DNA of 64,000 nt from Karstenula rhodostoma CBS 690.94. Lineage: Eukaryota; Ascomycota; Dothideomycetes; Pleosporales; Didymosphaeriaceae. The notes below the pieces were generated by a model. The model did not search any database, had not been told where the DNA came from, and saw only the letters and a list, made by a program, of their open reading frames with translations. Location of the stretch: positions 1,737,031-1,801,030 of the forward strand of contig MU001497.1 in NCBI GenBank assembly GCA_010093485.1, read 5' to 3'. Both the position numbers and the translations under genes were made by a program. Of the stretch, positions 22,368 through 33,318 are shown one piece after another (position 1 is the stretch's first letter; every line of letters begins with the position of its first letter).

Positions 22368-22443
22368 TTGCAGCCCTTCTCTCGCAAACGCCGAGGCGAC
22401 GTGTTTTGCAGCCCTTCTCTCGCAAACGCCGAGGCGACGTGTT
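22368..22443. repeat. 38-bp perfect tandem duplication
   Basis: Two adjacent copies of a unit starting TTGCAGCCCTTCTCTCGCAA occupy 22368-22405 and 22406-22443. Confidence 0.9.
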
Positions 22444-22507
22444 TTGCACACGCCGTGGACCGATGGCGACGGCGAACAGAGTGCAGCCGCCGCCGTGGGT
22501 GGGGGGA

Positions 22508-22601
22508 CAGTCGCGGAGTGTATCAGCACGCGAGCTCAGAGGGCTGCGGCGGTGCAGTCGCGGAGTGTATCAGCACGCGAGCTCAGAGGGCTGCGGCGGT
22601 G
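22508..22601. repeat. 47-bp perfect tandem duplication
   Basis: Two adjacent copies of a unit starting CAGTCGCGGAGTGTATCAGC occupy 22508-22554 and 22555-22601, only 64 bp from the 38-bp duplication. Confidence 0.9.
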
Positions 22602-23755
22602 CAGATCGCCACCGAGAGCATCGACACCCCCCTGATGTGTGCGAGTGTCCGTGTTTCTCCATGGGTGATCATGACGACGGGGCCTCGCTGAGTGGGCGTC
22701 TTGATAAGATTTCAGTGCCCTACGATCAACGACTCCTGCCCTCACCATCATGATCGTCGTCGGTGTCAAACCTCCACACGAAGCTGGCGGATTCCAACGA
22801 ATGTCCCGACGTGCAGCACACGAGCGAACACGAGTGCGGGCCGGTGCAGCTGGACTGGATACGAGGCGTTGACGTGGGCTCTGGTTCTGGCGCTTGCCTT
22901 GGCTTGGCTGACTTGCTTGCCCTGGACCGCGTTGGCTGTTGTTTACCTACTCGAGCCTCGAGGATGGCCACAAATGCCTGCGGTTCGTGCGGAGAAGGGT
23001 CCCGGCTCACGCGAATGTGTGGCTCGTGCCAAGGATTCGCTGACTAGCAAATTCCTGCCCAGCCTGCTGCGTGCTGGGGAGAATCAGGTATGCTCTCACC
23101 AGGACCAAGGTGCTGTGTCCTGCTACCACGCCCTGCTGCGATGCCCTTTTGCGTCTGATGCCGTATTGTCAGCATTGCCTGCCCACTCTCCCTCTCCCTC
23201 TCCCTCTCCTTCTCCCTGCTGCCGCGGCCCGTCGCGAAAAGGAGACGCCTGGCCTCATCACGGCCTTGTCGAAGAGTCAATACCGCGCATTGGCGTTGGG
23301 TTGGGCTGCGGCCTTGTTGTAGCGGCCAAATTCTGCGCCAAGGTGAGAGGGTGATGCTGGATGACAGTGGCTGCTCACGGAAGCTCCGGACCGCTGGGCT
23401 CAGCACGAGGCGCATGTTCGCGCGTCTTCGCTCGTCTACAACGCGTTAAAAGCAATCCGAAACATGCGTCCGTCATCCGCCCAAACTGCAAACTGCGTCG
23501 ACTGCGCAACCGTGAGCCCCGACGACGATTGCCCGATTCGGCCATGGCGACTTCCTCACCCACCCCCAGGTCGCTCTTGCCTCTGTTGACTTCGACTCGC
23601 TCAAATGACGCTTTCCGACACTGCTTCCCAACCACTTCACTCTCCATTCACCCTACCTACCTTCTGCGCGACCGCCTAGCATGTTCATCTCCGTTTGAGT
23701 ATCCATCACACTTTCTTTTTGGACCTTCTCGTTGTCAGCCTCTGCTCGGCCTGTC

Positions 23756-25098
23756 ATGACGGCACATCGCACTGATATCGCCGTCCAAGTGCTTCTGACC
23801 GTACTGGCTACGGCTTTCATGGTAGCTCGCTTCGCTGCAAAATACACCACAGCGAATAAAGTCAACATCACGAGCGACGATGCCTTGTTGGTAGCCGCCT
23901 TGGTAGGTGCTTCGCAAGGGCTACCCAGCATCCAAGAAGACTCACACCCTGCAGCTGCTCATGTATTCGCTCTTCGCTGGAGCAATCTTGGGTACGTCCC
24001 GGTAGCGCGGCTCTCGGAACATGGCATTCTGATGGCCCTAGCCATCACGCTAGGAGGTGCCGGTGAGCATGCGTACGCTTTGACGAAATCGCAGCTGGAG
24101 GTCACGGCCATGGTCTGTGTCTGTGCTGTTACACGCCAACAGACTTGACACTGACCGGACTAGATCTTTTGGATATGCCAGTTCCCGCATGCCGTTGCCT
24201 TGACCCTGGTCAGGTGGGCCCTCGTTGTTTTCCTCATCCGGACCTTCTTCGCCCGAGTCACCTCATCTCGCCTGCGATCAACCGGTATAGTCGCCAAGCC
24301 AAGCACTCTATTCCTCTGCATCTTGCCTCCCACTGTGAGAGTTGGCTAATCTTGATAGCATACTGCTGTCTTGGCTTCAGTATGGCTTAGTTGGTCGCTG
24401 TCATTCTAGTCTACCTCCTGCGTTGTCGACCACTTCGGTATAACTGGAAATACCCGCTCGAGGATCCACGGTATTGCTACGCGGAACTGATCAAGCCGTT
24501 TGAAGTTGTGACAGTTGTATGTGGCATGGTCGTTGACTCCGTCATCTGGTCACTCCCACACTTCGTCGTTTGGCAGCTCCAGCTTCGACGCGCGCACAAG
24601 ATCGCCATCTCATGCATTTTCGCGTTGGGTCTACTGTGCGAGGACTCACGTACCCGCCGTTGATGCATGCAAGTAAGACTGACCTTTTGCAGCAACATTC
24701 TAGTGGCTGTCTTTCGTATCATCTCGATTGTCCAGGTTGATTTCCGCGGAGACATGACTGACGACCTCGCCGCTGCTATGGCGTGGATATATGCACAGCT
24801 CAGCACCGCCATCATACTTGCTTGCTGTCCGCAACTGCGTCCAACGTTCGAAAAGACGATCCCAAGACGATTCACACGCATTCGCCGGAACACGTCTCGG
24901 TTCAGCCAAAACACAGCCCCCCTAGCCTCGAAGATTCAGAAGACGACTAAAATCCATGTTCATCCAGACGCTACTGAGGCACGCAGCCAGCCTCTAGGCA
25001 TCACCCACAATGGTGCGCATCTTGAGACTATCGGGCCCAAATTCGAAGTGGAACAAAAAAAGCCTAGCTCAGGTCGTCGCACGTCCTTCATTTTTTGA
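23756..25098 (+). pseudogene. Fungal rhodopsin-domain (SAT4-type) membrane protein with one nonsense codon
   Basis: Six exons fit (23756-23902, 23955-23991, 24042-24112, 24164-24284, 24359-24635, 24693-25098), each junction keeping frame, for 352 codons. The product matches the seven-helix Fung_rhodopsin family: VLATAFMVARFAAKY, LLLMYSLFAGAIL, IFWICQFPHAVALTLVRWAL, then YCCLGFSMA(stop)LVAVILVYLL, RCRPLRYNWKYPLEDPRYCY, IWSLPHFVVWQLQLRRAHKI and NILVAVFRIISIVQVDF. The single defect is TAG at 24388-24390 (codon 136), where the helix calls for an aromatic; TGG-to-TAG is one transition. Translation would stop after 135 residues. The gene is otherwise intact, so it is either a recent pseudogene, a strain-specific null, or a read error. 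These proteins are usually uncharacterised; some act as surface receptors (PTH11-like). Confidence 0.78.
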
Positions 25099-25263
25099 TA
25101 CCGATGGCATCCTGATTCGCATCTCCTGATCTGCACGAACCTTCAGATGGTGCGATTCGACACTGCGCCGCAAAGCCCAGATCTTCAACCAGCACACGCT
25201 TTCCGTTGGATTTCGGGCCTCTGCAACAATATGCACCCAGACGTGGGCATGTTTTTGCGGCGG

Positions 25264-25389
25264 ACCTCACCTCGATATTCAAATATCCTACAAATGATAT
25301 CACCGTTCCCTGTTCTTAATATGATCACCTCCCCTCGATAATCAAATATCCTACGAAGAATACCACGGTTCCCCGTTCTTGATGTGATC
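25264..25389. repeat. 63-bp degenerate tandem repeat
   Basis: Two adjacent units of 63 bp (25264-25326 and 25327-25389) share CCTCGATA.TCAAATATCCTA, GTTCCC.GTTCTT and TGATC blocks with about ten differences. The repeat lies between the convergent 3' ends of the rhodopsin-like and RCC1-like genes. Confidence 0.8.
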
Positions 25390-25392
25390 ACA

Positions 25393-26704
25393 TCACCCTT
25401 TAGTACCACCTCTGCTCTCAGTTTCGACCACCACGTAGCTCGACATGCCCCCACACACCATCTGTTTAACCCGCTTCCCCCTCAGCCCTTCCACCGCCAC
25501 AAACTCGTCTACAAACTCACTCGCTTCCATATCCACCCCTAGCCCCAGCGCACCATACCGATTATCCCCCGCTGCCCACACTCCTCTACTTCCCCCTCGC
25601 TCCGCAGCAACAAGCACATGCGCCGCCCCTACCGCCACTTCAGTAACCCTCGCGCCCTCTCCCACCTCCACAGTCGCGACAAACTCGTCGTCGTCGTCGC
25701 CCCTGTCGGCCAAACACCGCAGCTCCCCCGGCGTGCCCGCCACCGCTTGGCCCCACACAAACAGCTCGCCATCATCAGCCAAGGCCGCCGTGTAGAGCCC
25801 TCCGGCCGCGACCTTGGTAATGGTGGTGTGTTCCAGAAAGGGAACCGGCTGTGCCGTCTCTGTGCCAAAATCTGGCTCGCGGCCCGCGGCACGGGCGAAA
25901 CGGCGGTCCGTGGCCACGGTGTGGACGGTACCGCGTGGGGAGATGGCGGTGAGCGTTGCGGTATTCGCTGTGACGTGTGTTGGGGGGAAGGTGGTGCGCG
26001 CCATGTACTCTGCGTCAGGGTGTCTGAGGAAGTCGTGGAGGTGCTGCAGTGACGGGAGTGGGAGCTGGACGAGTGCGGCTGGGGCGTTGGCCTGCGGTGC
26101 GAGGTGCACTAGTGCGACGTCGGCGGCTGGGAAGGCGATGGCGTGGACGGTGCATGGGGACGAGGCGAGGCATGTTGTTAGGGTTGGGGGTGCGCCGGTG
26201 GCTATTTCTGCGGGTGGGGAAAAGGTCGTGAGGGTGTGGGTGTGGGTGGTCCGGGAGATGAAGCCTAGGATACCGGCTGTGTCGGGGCGGCCGAAGAAGA
26301 TGGGGGGTGAGGTGGGGGAGGTGGGGAGGGTGGTCAAGGTGGCGGTTTGGGATGGGAGGAGCGAGCTGCCTGTGTAGTGGTATGTGGTGTTTACTTTTAC
26401 TGTAGATAGATGGGTTAGGAGGTTTCGGACGGAGAACGTAGCGTAGGATGTTGGGCGGGGAAAAGTGTCGCTTTCATCACGCTCGCATGCTTGCTGCACT
26501 TGACTGACTGACTGACATACATACATACATACATATCAGATCGCACCACGACGCCCACACCACCTCGATGCTTCCTGCGCGCAGAGCACGAGTTGGCGTC
26601 GAAAGCGTCGTCACGTGCAGATGCTCGGGGTTCTGGCTGTCGGTCCGCAGTGTTTTGGGAAACTGCGCGTTGGAGCCGTAGCCGAAGACGTAGAGTTCGT
26701 CCAT
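25393..26704 (-). CDS. RCC1-repeat (Ats1-like) protein
   Basis: Two exons (26704-26533, 26399-25393; 133-bp intron GTATGT..CTCCTAACCC..CTACAG) encode 392 residues. The start MDELYVFGYGSNAQF is a typical first RCC1 blade. Later blades include VVWASWCDLIL, VHTVATDRRFARAAG, ITKVAAGGLYTAALADDGEL, FVWGQAV, VTEVAVGAAHVLVAAE and VWAAGDNRYGALGLG, ending in KQMVCGGMSSYVVVE. Length fits small seven-bladed RCC1 proteins such as yeast Ats1 (tRNA wobble-uridine/diphthamide modification partner); that role is inference. The donor lies in a GTAT microsatellite, giving several alternative GTATGT sites (26532, 26528, 26524). The first keeps frame with the CTACAG acceptor and yields CDLILKVNTTYHYTG. Confidence 0.8.
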
Positions 26705-27161
26705 GAAGGGATGGATGTATGGATGGGGATAGGCTTTCGGTTCAATATAGTTTGGGAAGACAGGGACGGTAAGGCGTGGCGTGGCGTGGCGTGGGAAGGA
26801 AACCGTTTAGGACGGTTTAGGGCTGGGATGGGCCGGAAGTGGGGCGGCGTGGCGCCCGTTGGCGATAGGCAGATGCACCCTCACGTCGCAGCAAGGTTGT
26901 AGGTAGATCATCCAGCACATCGGACCGATGCCGCATCCTCCGATATATCGATTCGCGAACATGTTCGCTTTCGGATTCTTCCATCCCTACCTATGTACCC
27001 TGGAAAGCATGGTAGGTATGGTATGGTATGGCATGGCACGTCCCTAACGCAGGGTTGTGTGTGTGCATGAACATATGATGTCAGACCCCAGCATCCCAAA
27101 ACGAAAACGAGAACGAAAACGAAAACGAAAACGAAAAAACCCCGGCCCTTTGCTCTCTAGC

Positions 27162-27195
<34 letters not shown>

Positions 27196-27251
27196 GAGCT
27201 AACGGACGGACGTCGCACCTGATGGAGCGTATACAGGGAAAGGGGTGCAAT
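26705..27251. other. Intergenic region with simple repeats
   Basis: It holds the RCC1-like promoter, GGTATGGTATGG repeats near 27010-27035, an AACGAA hexamer run at 27098-27138, and an uninterrupted run of 30 A at 27165-27194 just 3' of the minus-strand gene that ends at 27252. No further gene is seen. Confidence 0.6.
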
Positions 27252-27842
27252 TCAATGCCACACCATGCCCAGGCGCAGCAAAAAAGAGAACAGCGACCCC
27301 TCCGCCACGTAGCCGGCGTACCGCGCTTGCCATGCCGCCGCGAAAGAAGATAGTGTTTGTTCAGCCATGCGTACGAAACGGGTGTCGTGCGGGACGGGGA
27401 TGGATACCTACCTTCAACAGGTCCTAGCTCGGCGAACCCAAGCACCTCCAGCACCCACGGCGCGAGCACGACGAGCACGCCCAGCGCGAGGTCGGTGGTG
27501 GAGACGGGGTGGTCCTTCACGAAGGCTGGGATTGCGAGGGCGGCGGAGCACGCTTGGTCGTAGGCTTCTTTGGCGGGGGTCTCGAGCTTGGCGAGCACCC
27601 ATTCTGCAAGGTTCTCTGTCCAGCTGGATGCGCTGACGATGGTGTCGAGGGTGCGTTTAAGGTGGGTTCCGCGCTTTTCTGTGTGGACAAGGGCGTGGAC
27701 GACGCGGTCGGCGGTTTCTGAGGCGGTAAGGAGCTGGCTGGGAAGGGGGGGTGAGGGGCTGTTTCTCCGACGGGGTGGTGGTTGCGGTGTTGGGCTCGGA
27801 GCCGGTGAGGCAGGTGAGGAGTGCGTCGAGGAGAGCAGCCAT
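27252..27842 (-). pseudogene. Conserved small fungal membrane protein, apparently frameshifted
   Basis: Starting at the ATG at 27842 (MAALLDALLTCLTGSEPNTA) the frame runs into a stretch of seven C (minus strand; 27745-27751). Beyond it, the family-like sequence continues only in another frame: LLTASETADRVVHALVHTEK, WTENLAEWVLAKLETPAKEA, then the helix TTDLALGVLVVLAPWVLEVL and GFAELGPVEG. A GTAGGT donor follows. The expected last exon is present (SFAAAWQARYAGYVAEGSLF, then LRLGMVWH, stop at 27252) but preceded by CACTAT where AG is expected. The end pattern GFxELGPVEGxFAAxWQxxYAGYV is, from memory, widespread in filamentous fungi. Six C instead of seven would restore the first half. The gene is either decaying or contains a homopolymer sequence error plus an unusual acceptor. 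Confidence 0.6.
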
Positions 27843-28130
27843 GGTGAGGTCTGGGGAGTGTGGTGCTTGTAAGGATGGTGCTTGCTTACGCTGAGGTGGG
27901 GGTAGATAACAAGGTTATACAGACCAGACCGGCAAAGCACTCGAGTGAGGTGAGATACGCACAAGGCAGCAGGCAGCGCGCGTGAAACAGAAGTATCCAT
28001 GCGATCGTTGTTCAATTCGCGAATGCGCTACGGATACATGTTCAAACACTTGAAGCTTACACTCTACCAACCCAACTTTTCCCCGGACACAGAGCCATCC
28101 TCAAACACCACCCCTCCCCTCCCCTTCCCC

Positions 28131-28825
28131 CTACCACTCCCTCCTCGCCAAACTCATCCCATTCCGCGCCCGCCCCCTCTCCCACTCAGACCCCTCCATC
28201 TCATCCTCAGACCCCTCATCAAACACAATCGAAACCCTACTCTCCAGCACCACAATCTCCTCACTGCCACTGCCTTTGAGCTCAGCCAGCGCGCGTTCGG
28301 CCCGCTCGCCACTCTCGACCTCCTCCACGGCGCGCTGGAGCGCTTTCTCCCGCCGTCGACGCCGCAGGTAGCACGACTCGAGGAGGTAGGCTCCGAGGGC
28401 GAGGAACAGGATGGCGCCGAGGGTGGCGAGGCCGATTTTGACGCCGGGTTCGAGGTGGTTGGTGGGTGGTTGCGGGGGCGGTGTGGGGATGGCGAGGGGA
28501 CCGGTGGGGGAGGGTGTGTTGAAGGGTACTGTCTCTGTAGGGGGACGCGTTGGCGTTGGCGTTGGCGTTGGCGTTGGCGTTGGAGTGCTGGACGAGACTG
28601 GTGTCTCTGCTCGCTTTACCGCTCCGTCCATGCGTCCTGCCTGGCAGCTCTGGTTCTGTTAGTACCGTACGGTGCGAGACCAACGCAGAGCAACGCAGAG
28701 CAGAGCAGAGCAGAGTGGTAACGCACGATGCAAGTAGCCCCCTCGACACCGATCCCGTATACCGCCCATACTTCATTCGCAAAGAGCATGACAAGCGTCG
28801 TCTTCGTCTTCGTCTTCGTAGACAT
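28131..28825 (-). CDS. Single-pass membrane protein with Pro/Thr-rich ectodomain
   Basis: Two exons (28825-28727, 28655-28131; 71-bp intron GTGCGT..CTAACAG) encode 207 residues. The N-terminus (MSTKTKTKTTLVMLFANEVW) is basic then hydrophobic, like a signal sequence. Next comes a short Cys pair region (GATCINQSCQAG) and a TPTPTP-rich stretch from a GGCGTT repeat, probably O-glycosylated. One strong membrane helix (VKIGLATLGAILFLALGAYLL) is followed by a basic stop-transfer RRRRRE and a cytosolic acidic tail (FDEGSEDEMEGSEWERGR). The arrangement resembles small fungal wall-sensor-like proteins, but no defined family is recognised. A TTC microsatellite lies just upstream of the ATG. Confidence 0.65.
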
Positions 28826-29790
28826 TGTCTTTCCTTCTTCTTCTTCTTCTTCTTCTTCTTCTTCTTCTTCTAACAAGCACAAACAATATCAAAACGCGTA
28901 TTAAAAAAAGAAAGAGAAGGGACACGAACAGCACACTCCGCACCCGATGTTATATCACAACAACATGTGAGGGGAGAGCGGGGCCGACAGAGGGTCATCT
29001 ACGCGTCTGCGTTGGCTGGCACACGGCCCGCGTCCGGTCGCAGATGCATAGCCCTGGGCACATGCGGTAGCACTGTATGTGCTGGCTGAGACGTACCTCC
29101 CTCTGCTTGTGCGCGTCGTCGACCGACCGTTTTCCCGGCCTGTCACACGCGGCTTGAGGTTATTGGTTGCGCGGTGCTGCTGGAAAGCATGGTCGAGGTT
29201 TGCTGGGGCCACGCGGGAAACGAGGGTACGAGGTAGATGGGCTTGTGTGGACTGCGGTATGGTTGTTTATTTGTGTTGTTATTTGTTGTGGTGGTGGGGT
29301 GCAGATGAAACGCGGCGCTGCGGTAGAGGCGTACGGGCATGTCGTGTGAGGTGGGACGGGGGCCGCTCCGGTGTTGCGTTTAGTAGCGTTGCTAAGCTCA
29401 ACATGAGATTGAAACATCATCACAAGTAGATCAACAGAGTAGTTATTTTCATGTTTCTGTTATTCCGTGGTACTGATGTGCTCTGCTACGCTGGGGCGTT
29501 CGTTTTGAAGGCCCATAGTCGGATCAACCGACTGTCGTAGCGAGATGTTTTTGGTACAGTGCGTTGAGTGCATGTGGCAGTCTTATCCTTATCCATCTCA
29601 AGAAGGACGGCGCGAGGTATCCAACGCTCGCGCGAAGCACCATCCATATCTTTGGACCATCACCTCGACTTGACCCACCGCCTGAGTAAACAAAACTCTC
29701 CCAATCTGTTTCCGACCTCCCGACCTCCCGACCGATGAATATCCCATCCAAACATCCAACCCTCACACCAATGCTCACTCCTCATCCCAC
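28826..29790. other. Intergenic region with TTC microsatellite
   Basis: About 12 TTC triplets (28834-28870) lie within 10 bp upstream of the membrane-protein ATG, presumably in its 5' leader. The rest contains only short unsupported frames on both strands, including a Thr/Asn-rich one at 29143-29423. Confidence 0.55.
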
Positions 29791-32378
29791 CTAGCGAATC
29801 AACCTCCTCTTATTCGCCGCCGCACTCGTCTTCTTCTTGCTCACCCCACCCTTCTTCACCGCCTTCCCCTTCGTCACCGCCTGGCCCTTCTTCGCAACCT
29901 TCTTTTTCGGCTCGAACGCCGCAGGATCGCAGTCGGGACAGTACCACTTGGACTCTCCGCCGTCGTCGACGGGCGGCGCCTCGATCTCGGGGAAGCAGCC
30001 AATGTGGACCCAGCCGTTGTTGCGGCACGCGGCGCCGTCGCAGCCGAGCATGTTTGTGCCGTCGTCGGGCTGCTTGCAGCGGCAGTAGATGTCGTCGGTA
30101 AGCTCGTCGGCGGGGATGGCGGTGTCCTCGGTGGGCTCGTCGGCGGCGGGTGTGGCGGCGGTGGCTTGGGTGGACTCTTCGGTGGCAGCGTCGACGTGCT
30201 CGGTTGGAGTCATACGCTTCTTCTTCGAGGGCGGCTCCTCGGCGGCGGTGGAGGATGGGCGACGCGTGGTAGACTCCTCGGACTCTCGGCCGCGCTTCTT
30301 GATGGGAGAGTGCAGCGCGATTGGGGTGGGATGTTGCTGCTCGGGGGTTTTGTCGTGGCTCTCGATGCGGCTGGCACGGGGAGATTCTACCTTGCGCTTC
30401 TTGGAAGGCGGGGTGGTGGGAGCAGCTTCCTCGGTTGAAGCGTCTTGGTCTTGAGCTGGGGATGTCGCGGGGACTTCTTCGGACGGGCTTCGAGTTCGCT
30501 TGCGAGAGGGCGGTGCCTCGGAGGGTGAAGAGACATCGGACTCTTCGCCATCGTCAGTTGCGGGTGGGTTGACCGAGGTTTCTTGGCCATCTGCGTCGGC
30601 GTCGGACTCCTCGTCTTCAGTTGTGGGTGAATCGGCCGAAGGCTCCAGGACATCTGTGGTCGCGGAGATGACGCTCACAGTCTCCTCTCCGTCTTGGGTG
30701 GCAGGCGACTTGACCACTGTCTCTTCGAAATCCTCGGTGTTGGGCGTCTCGGGCAGATCCTCTTTGGCCTCGTCGATCGCATGTTTATGGGACTCCAAAC
30801 CCTGTCTAGGCAAAAGGTTAGTACGATAGTCTTCTGGACATCTTGCCAGAGCATCACATACCGATGAATCCGCTCCGTCTCCCTCACCGCGTTCTCAAAC
30901 ATCGTCCGCGTGTAGCTCTCCCCATCGATCACACGGCCATCACGCTCCATCTTACTCGTGAAATTTCCGTCAGCGAAAGCGCCCTCGGCAATCTCGTAGC
31001 TCAGGCGAGACCCGCTCTTGTTGACGATCTCAAGCTTGTGGACGTCGATCTCAAGCTTCATGTCTTCTGCGACGCCCTGCGCCTGGGCCTTCACCACTTC
31101 GTTGGTCACGATGAGCTTCATGTCGCTGTCTGCTTGTCCCAAAGACGTGTTGAGCTGGAGGCGATAGGTGACTGCGGGGCCGGATGGATCTGTGTGGGTG
31201 AGGTAAAGGCCGAAGCAGGGAGTGCCGTAGTTGATCTGGGGCGCAGACGTGATAGGGGTTTCGATGGCGTTGTTTGCCTCAAAGTCACCTGACCACGCCT
31301 CTTGAGTTGAAGTTTGGTCCTCGGGCACGACTGGAAGAGTGGCGTTTGAGTTTTGAATCTCTGCTTCAGCACCCGTGGCTGTCTCGGGCTCCAGCTCTAT
31401 GTGCTGCGTAACTGCCGGCTCCAAGATCACGTCTGGTAGAGCGGCACCTGTGTCTGCGATTTGGTTGATGTTTCCGCCGAAAAGGCTGTCGGTCGGCTCA
31501 GAGAACACGTCTGGTAGAGCGACACCTGTGTCTGGGATTTGGTTCATAAGGTCGCCGAAAAGGCTGTCGTCATCGGCCACGGTATCGCCCTCGAAGTCAG
31601 AAGTCGTGGGCTCAGGTGGAATCTCGAAGGATACCTCGTCCACACCACTCATATTGATAGCGGTTGAATTCGGCTGGGGAAACGAACCGTGATCCTCGGG
31701 TGCGGGTGTTGAGCAGTCAGCAAGGGAAGCGGACCGCGAACCAACCAGCTCATGCTTGCGCTGCATGAATTCTGCGGTGGTGTTTGCCTGAGCGGGCGTG
31801 TCCTGTCTCTTGCGCTGAGCCTCATGCTCAGCTCGAAAGTTTGCGTTGAACGCCTGCTTGGGAGTCGCCCGATTCTCGATTATATCTATATCAGGCTGCA
31901 CTTTTTCGACCTGGTAGCGCCATCGAAACACGTGGTCGACTGCAATGGTGAAGGTACTCCTGAAGGCATCCGTGAGGACCATCACGTACGGCGATGGATA
32001 GCCAGCGAGTATGGCCTGCTCTTCCAGCTCTGCTTTTTTCGCATTGGCCGAGGCTTCGGCGACTTTCCATGCAGTCGCGAAGTTGATGTGCACTCCCTGG
32101 AGCGAGGTTTCGCCCGGGATCGGGACGCCGCCTGACAGTTTCGCAAGGATCACCATGCCGCGCGGCTGTGGTGCCTCGAGCGGCCTCGTGCTGTAGATTG
32201 GGACGTCAGGATCATAGATTGATTCGCAGGGAAGCAGGGATAGCGGGCTGGCAGTGCGAGGGTCAAAGCCGCTAGTGTTCACATTGGGAGGCAAGCCGAA
32301 CATAGGGGTTGAAAGATTGCCCGCAAATTGCGGCTGCTGCTGCCGCTGCGATGGCGTCGCGTTGTTGCGTTGCGCCAT
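29791..32378 (-). CDS. Large PHD-finger nuclear protein
   Basis: Two exons (32378-30862, 30805-29791; 56-bp intron GTATGT..GTACTAACC..CCTAG) encode 843 residues. The junction reads ETERIH-R-QGLESHKHA; without it both halves run into unlikely sequence. The N-terminal half has a folded-looking segment (RGMVILAKLSGGVPIPGETS, VMVLTDAFRSTFTIAVDHVF) and a beta-rich region around CFGLYLTHTDPSGPAVTYRL, LEIVNKSGSRLSYEIAEG and MERDGRVIDGESYTRTMF. An acidic disordered linker with several nuclear-localisation-like KKRKVE / RKRTR motifs leads to a C4HC3 PHD finger at about 746-798 (IYCRCKQPDDGTNMLGC, WVHIGCF, WYCPDCD), of the ING/Cti6 type that reads histone H3 K4 methylation. The tail is Lys-rich. A chromatin role is inferred from the PHD; the N-terminal part is unrecognised. 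Confidence 0.8.
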
Positions 32379-33318
32379 TGATGCGAGGCGTTGGTGATTT
32401 GTGGAATGTGTTGATTGAAAGTGTATGTGTGAAAGAATTCGGTGTGTGGACAAAGTAGAAGAAAGTGTTTGTGCGACGGTGGAGAGCGGGGAGCTTGATT
32501 TAAATATGCGTGCGGGAGCGCAGAAGTCACTAGAGAGTAGGAGGTTGGGAGCTTCTATTGTGTCCAGTCGACAATGCGGATGAACAGGCACGGTGAGAGT
32601 GAACGGGACGTTTTGCGGGTGAAGACCAGAAGTGAATCGGTCTAGGCGAGCTCACTGTCCACTGGCCGTATGCTAGATATGACCGCGGATAAGCCGTGCG
32701 CATAAAACATGTGAACGAACTGTTCAGATTCACTTCATGCTGGCGCGTGGTGAATCATTCCAAGTGACCATGCTGTACATTTATGAACTAGCAATTCTGG
32801 AACTGACTAGGCAGGTTTGGGAGAACTCGTTGCCGGTATCAGTTCCAAGCCGTATAGCAGAGAATGAACAGCGAAGGAATAGTCGACTAAACTAGGAGAG
32901 GACATGAAGTTGAAGCATGGCAGATTTTCAAAGAAACTTCTACGCATCGACCGTTAGGTGTCATGGGTAATAAAATCAGTGGCCTGGCATGCTTTAACTA
33001 TTATATCTGTCAGTAAAACAATGGCTATCGCTGACAATATATTTAGGGCTTTGACAACCTTCAAATGGCGGTCCTCGTAAGCTGCTCACAGCGAACGTGT
33101 TAGCCAAAAGTAAGCTTCTTACATCACGACTTATTATATTACTGCTTTCACGCATAGGATCGGTATCAGCGTATGCATTAGATTTGATAGCGTCTGATTA
33201 GACTGATGCGGGGCTCAAGCTATTCCTCAATAAACTCCAAGGCCAATCCACAGACATCTCCCCGAAGCGATACCAAACCCACGCACCAACATGCCCACCC
33301 CTCTCACCACCAAACTCC
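32379..33318. other. Intergenic region, nothing recognised
   Basis: This contains the PHD-protein promoter and an AT-richer stretch (32700-33200) without gene, inverted repeat or known element. Confidence 0.5.

Larger units (their letters stand above)
21903..23755. other. 1.85-kb gene-less region with two tandem duplications
   Basis: Several overlapping frames up to 224 codons occur on both strands but are Arg/Ala-rich products of GC-rich repeats and match nothing. The region holds two perfect tandem duplications (listed separately) and a CTCTCC hexamer run near 23190-23212. The last 100 bp contain TTCTTTTTGG-type pyrimidine tracts preceding the rhodopsin-like gene. Confidence 0.5.

Noticed and set aside
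22017..23415. Several 80-220 codon frames on both strands
   Set aside because: They are Arg/Ala-rich, overlap each other, contain the tandem duplications and resemble no protein family.
27044..28015. A 323-codon minus frame with a Phe run and Arg/Phe repeats
   Set aside because: Its middle contains the real conserved protein, but its ends translate a poly-A tract and hexamer repeats; it ignores the ATG at 27842 and the family-like last exon in another frame.
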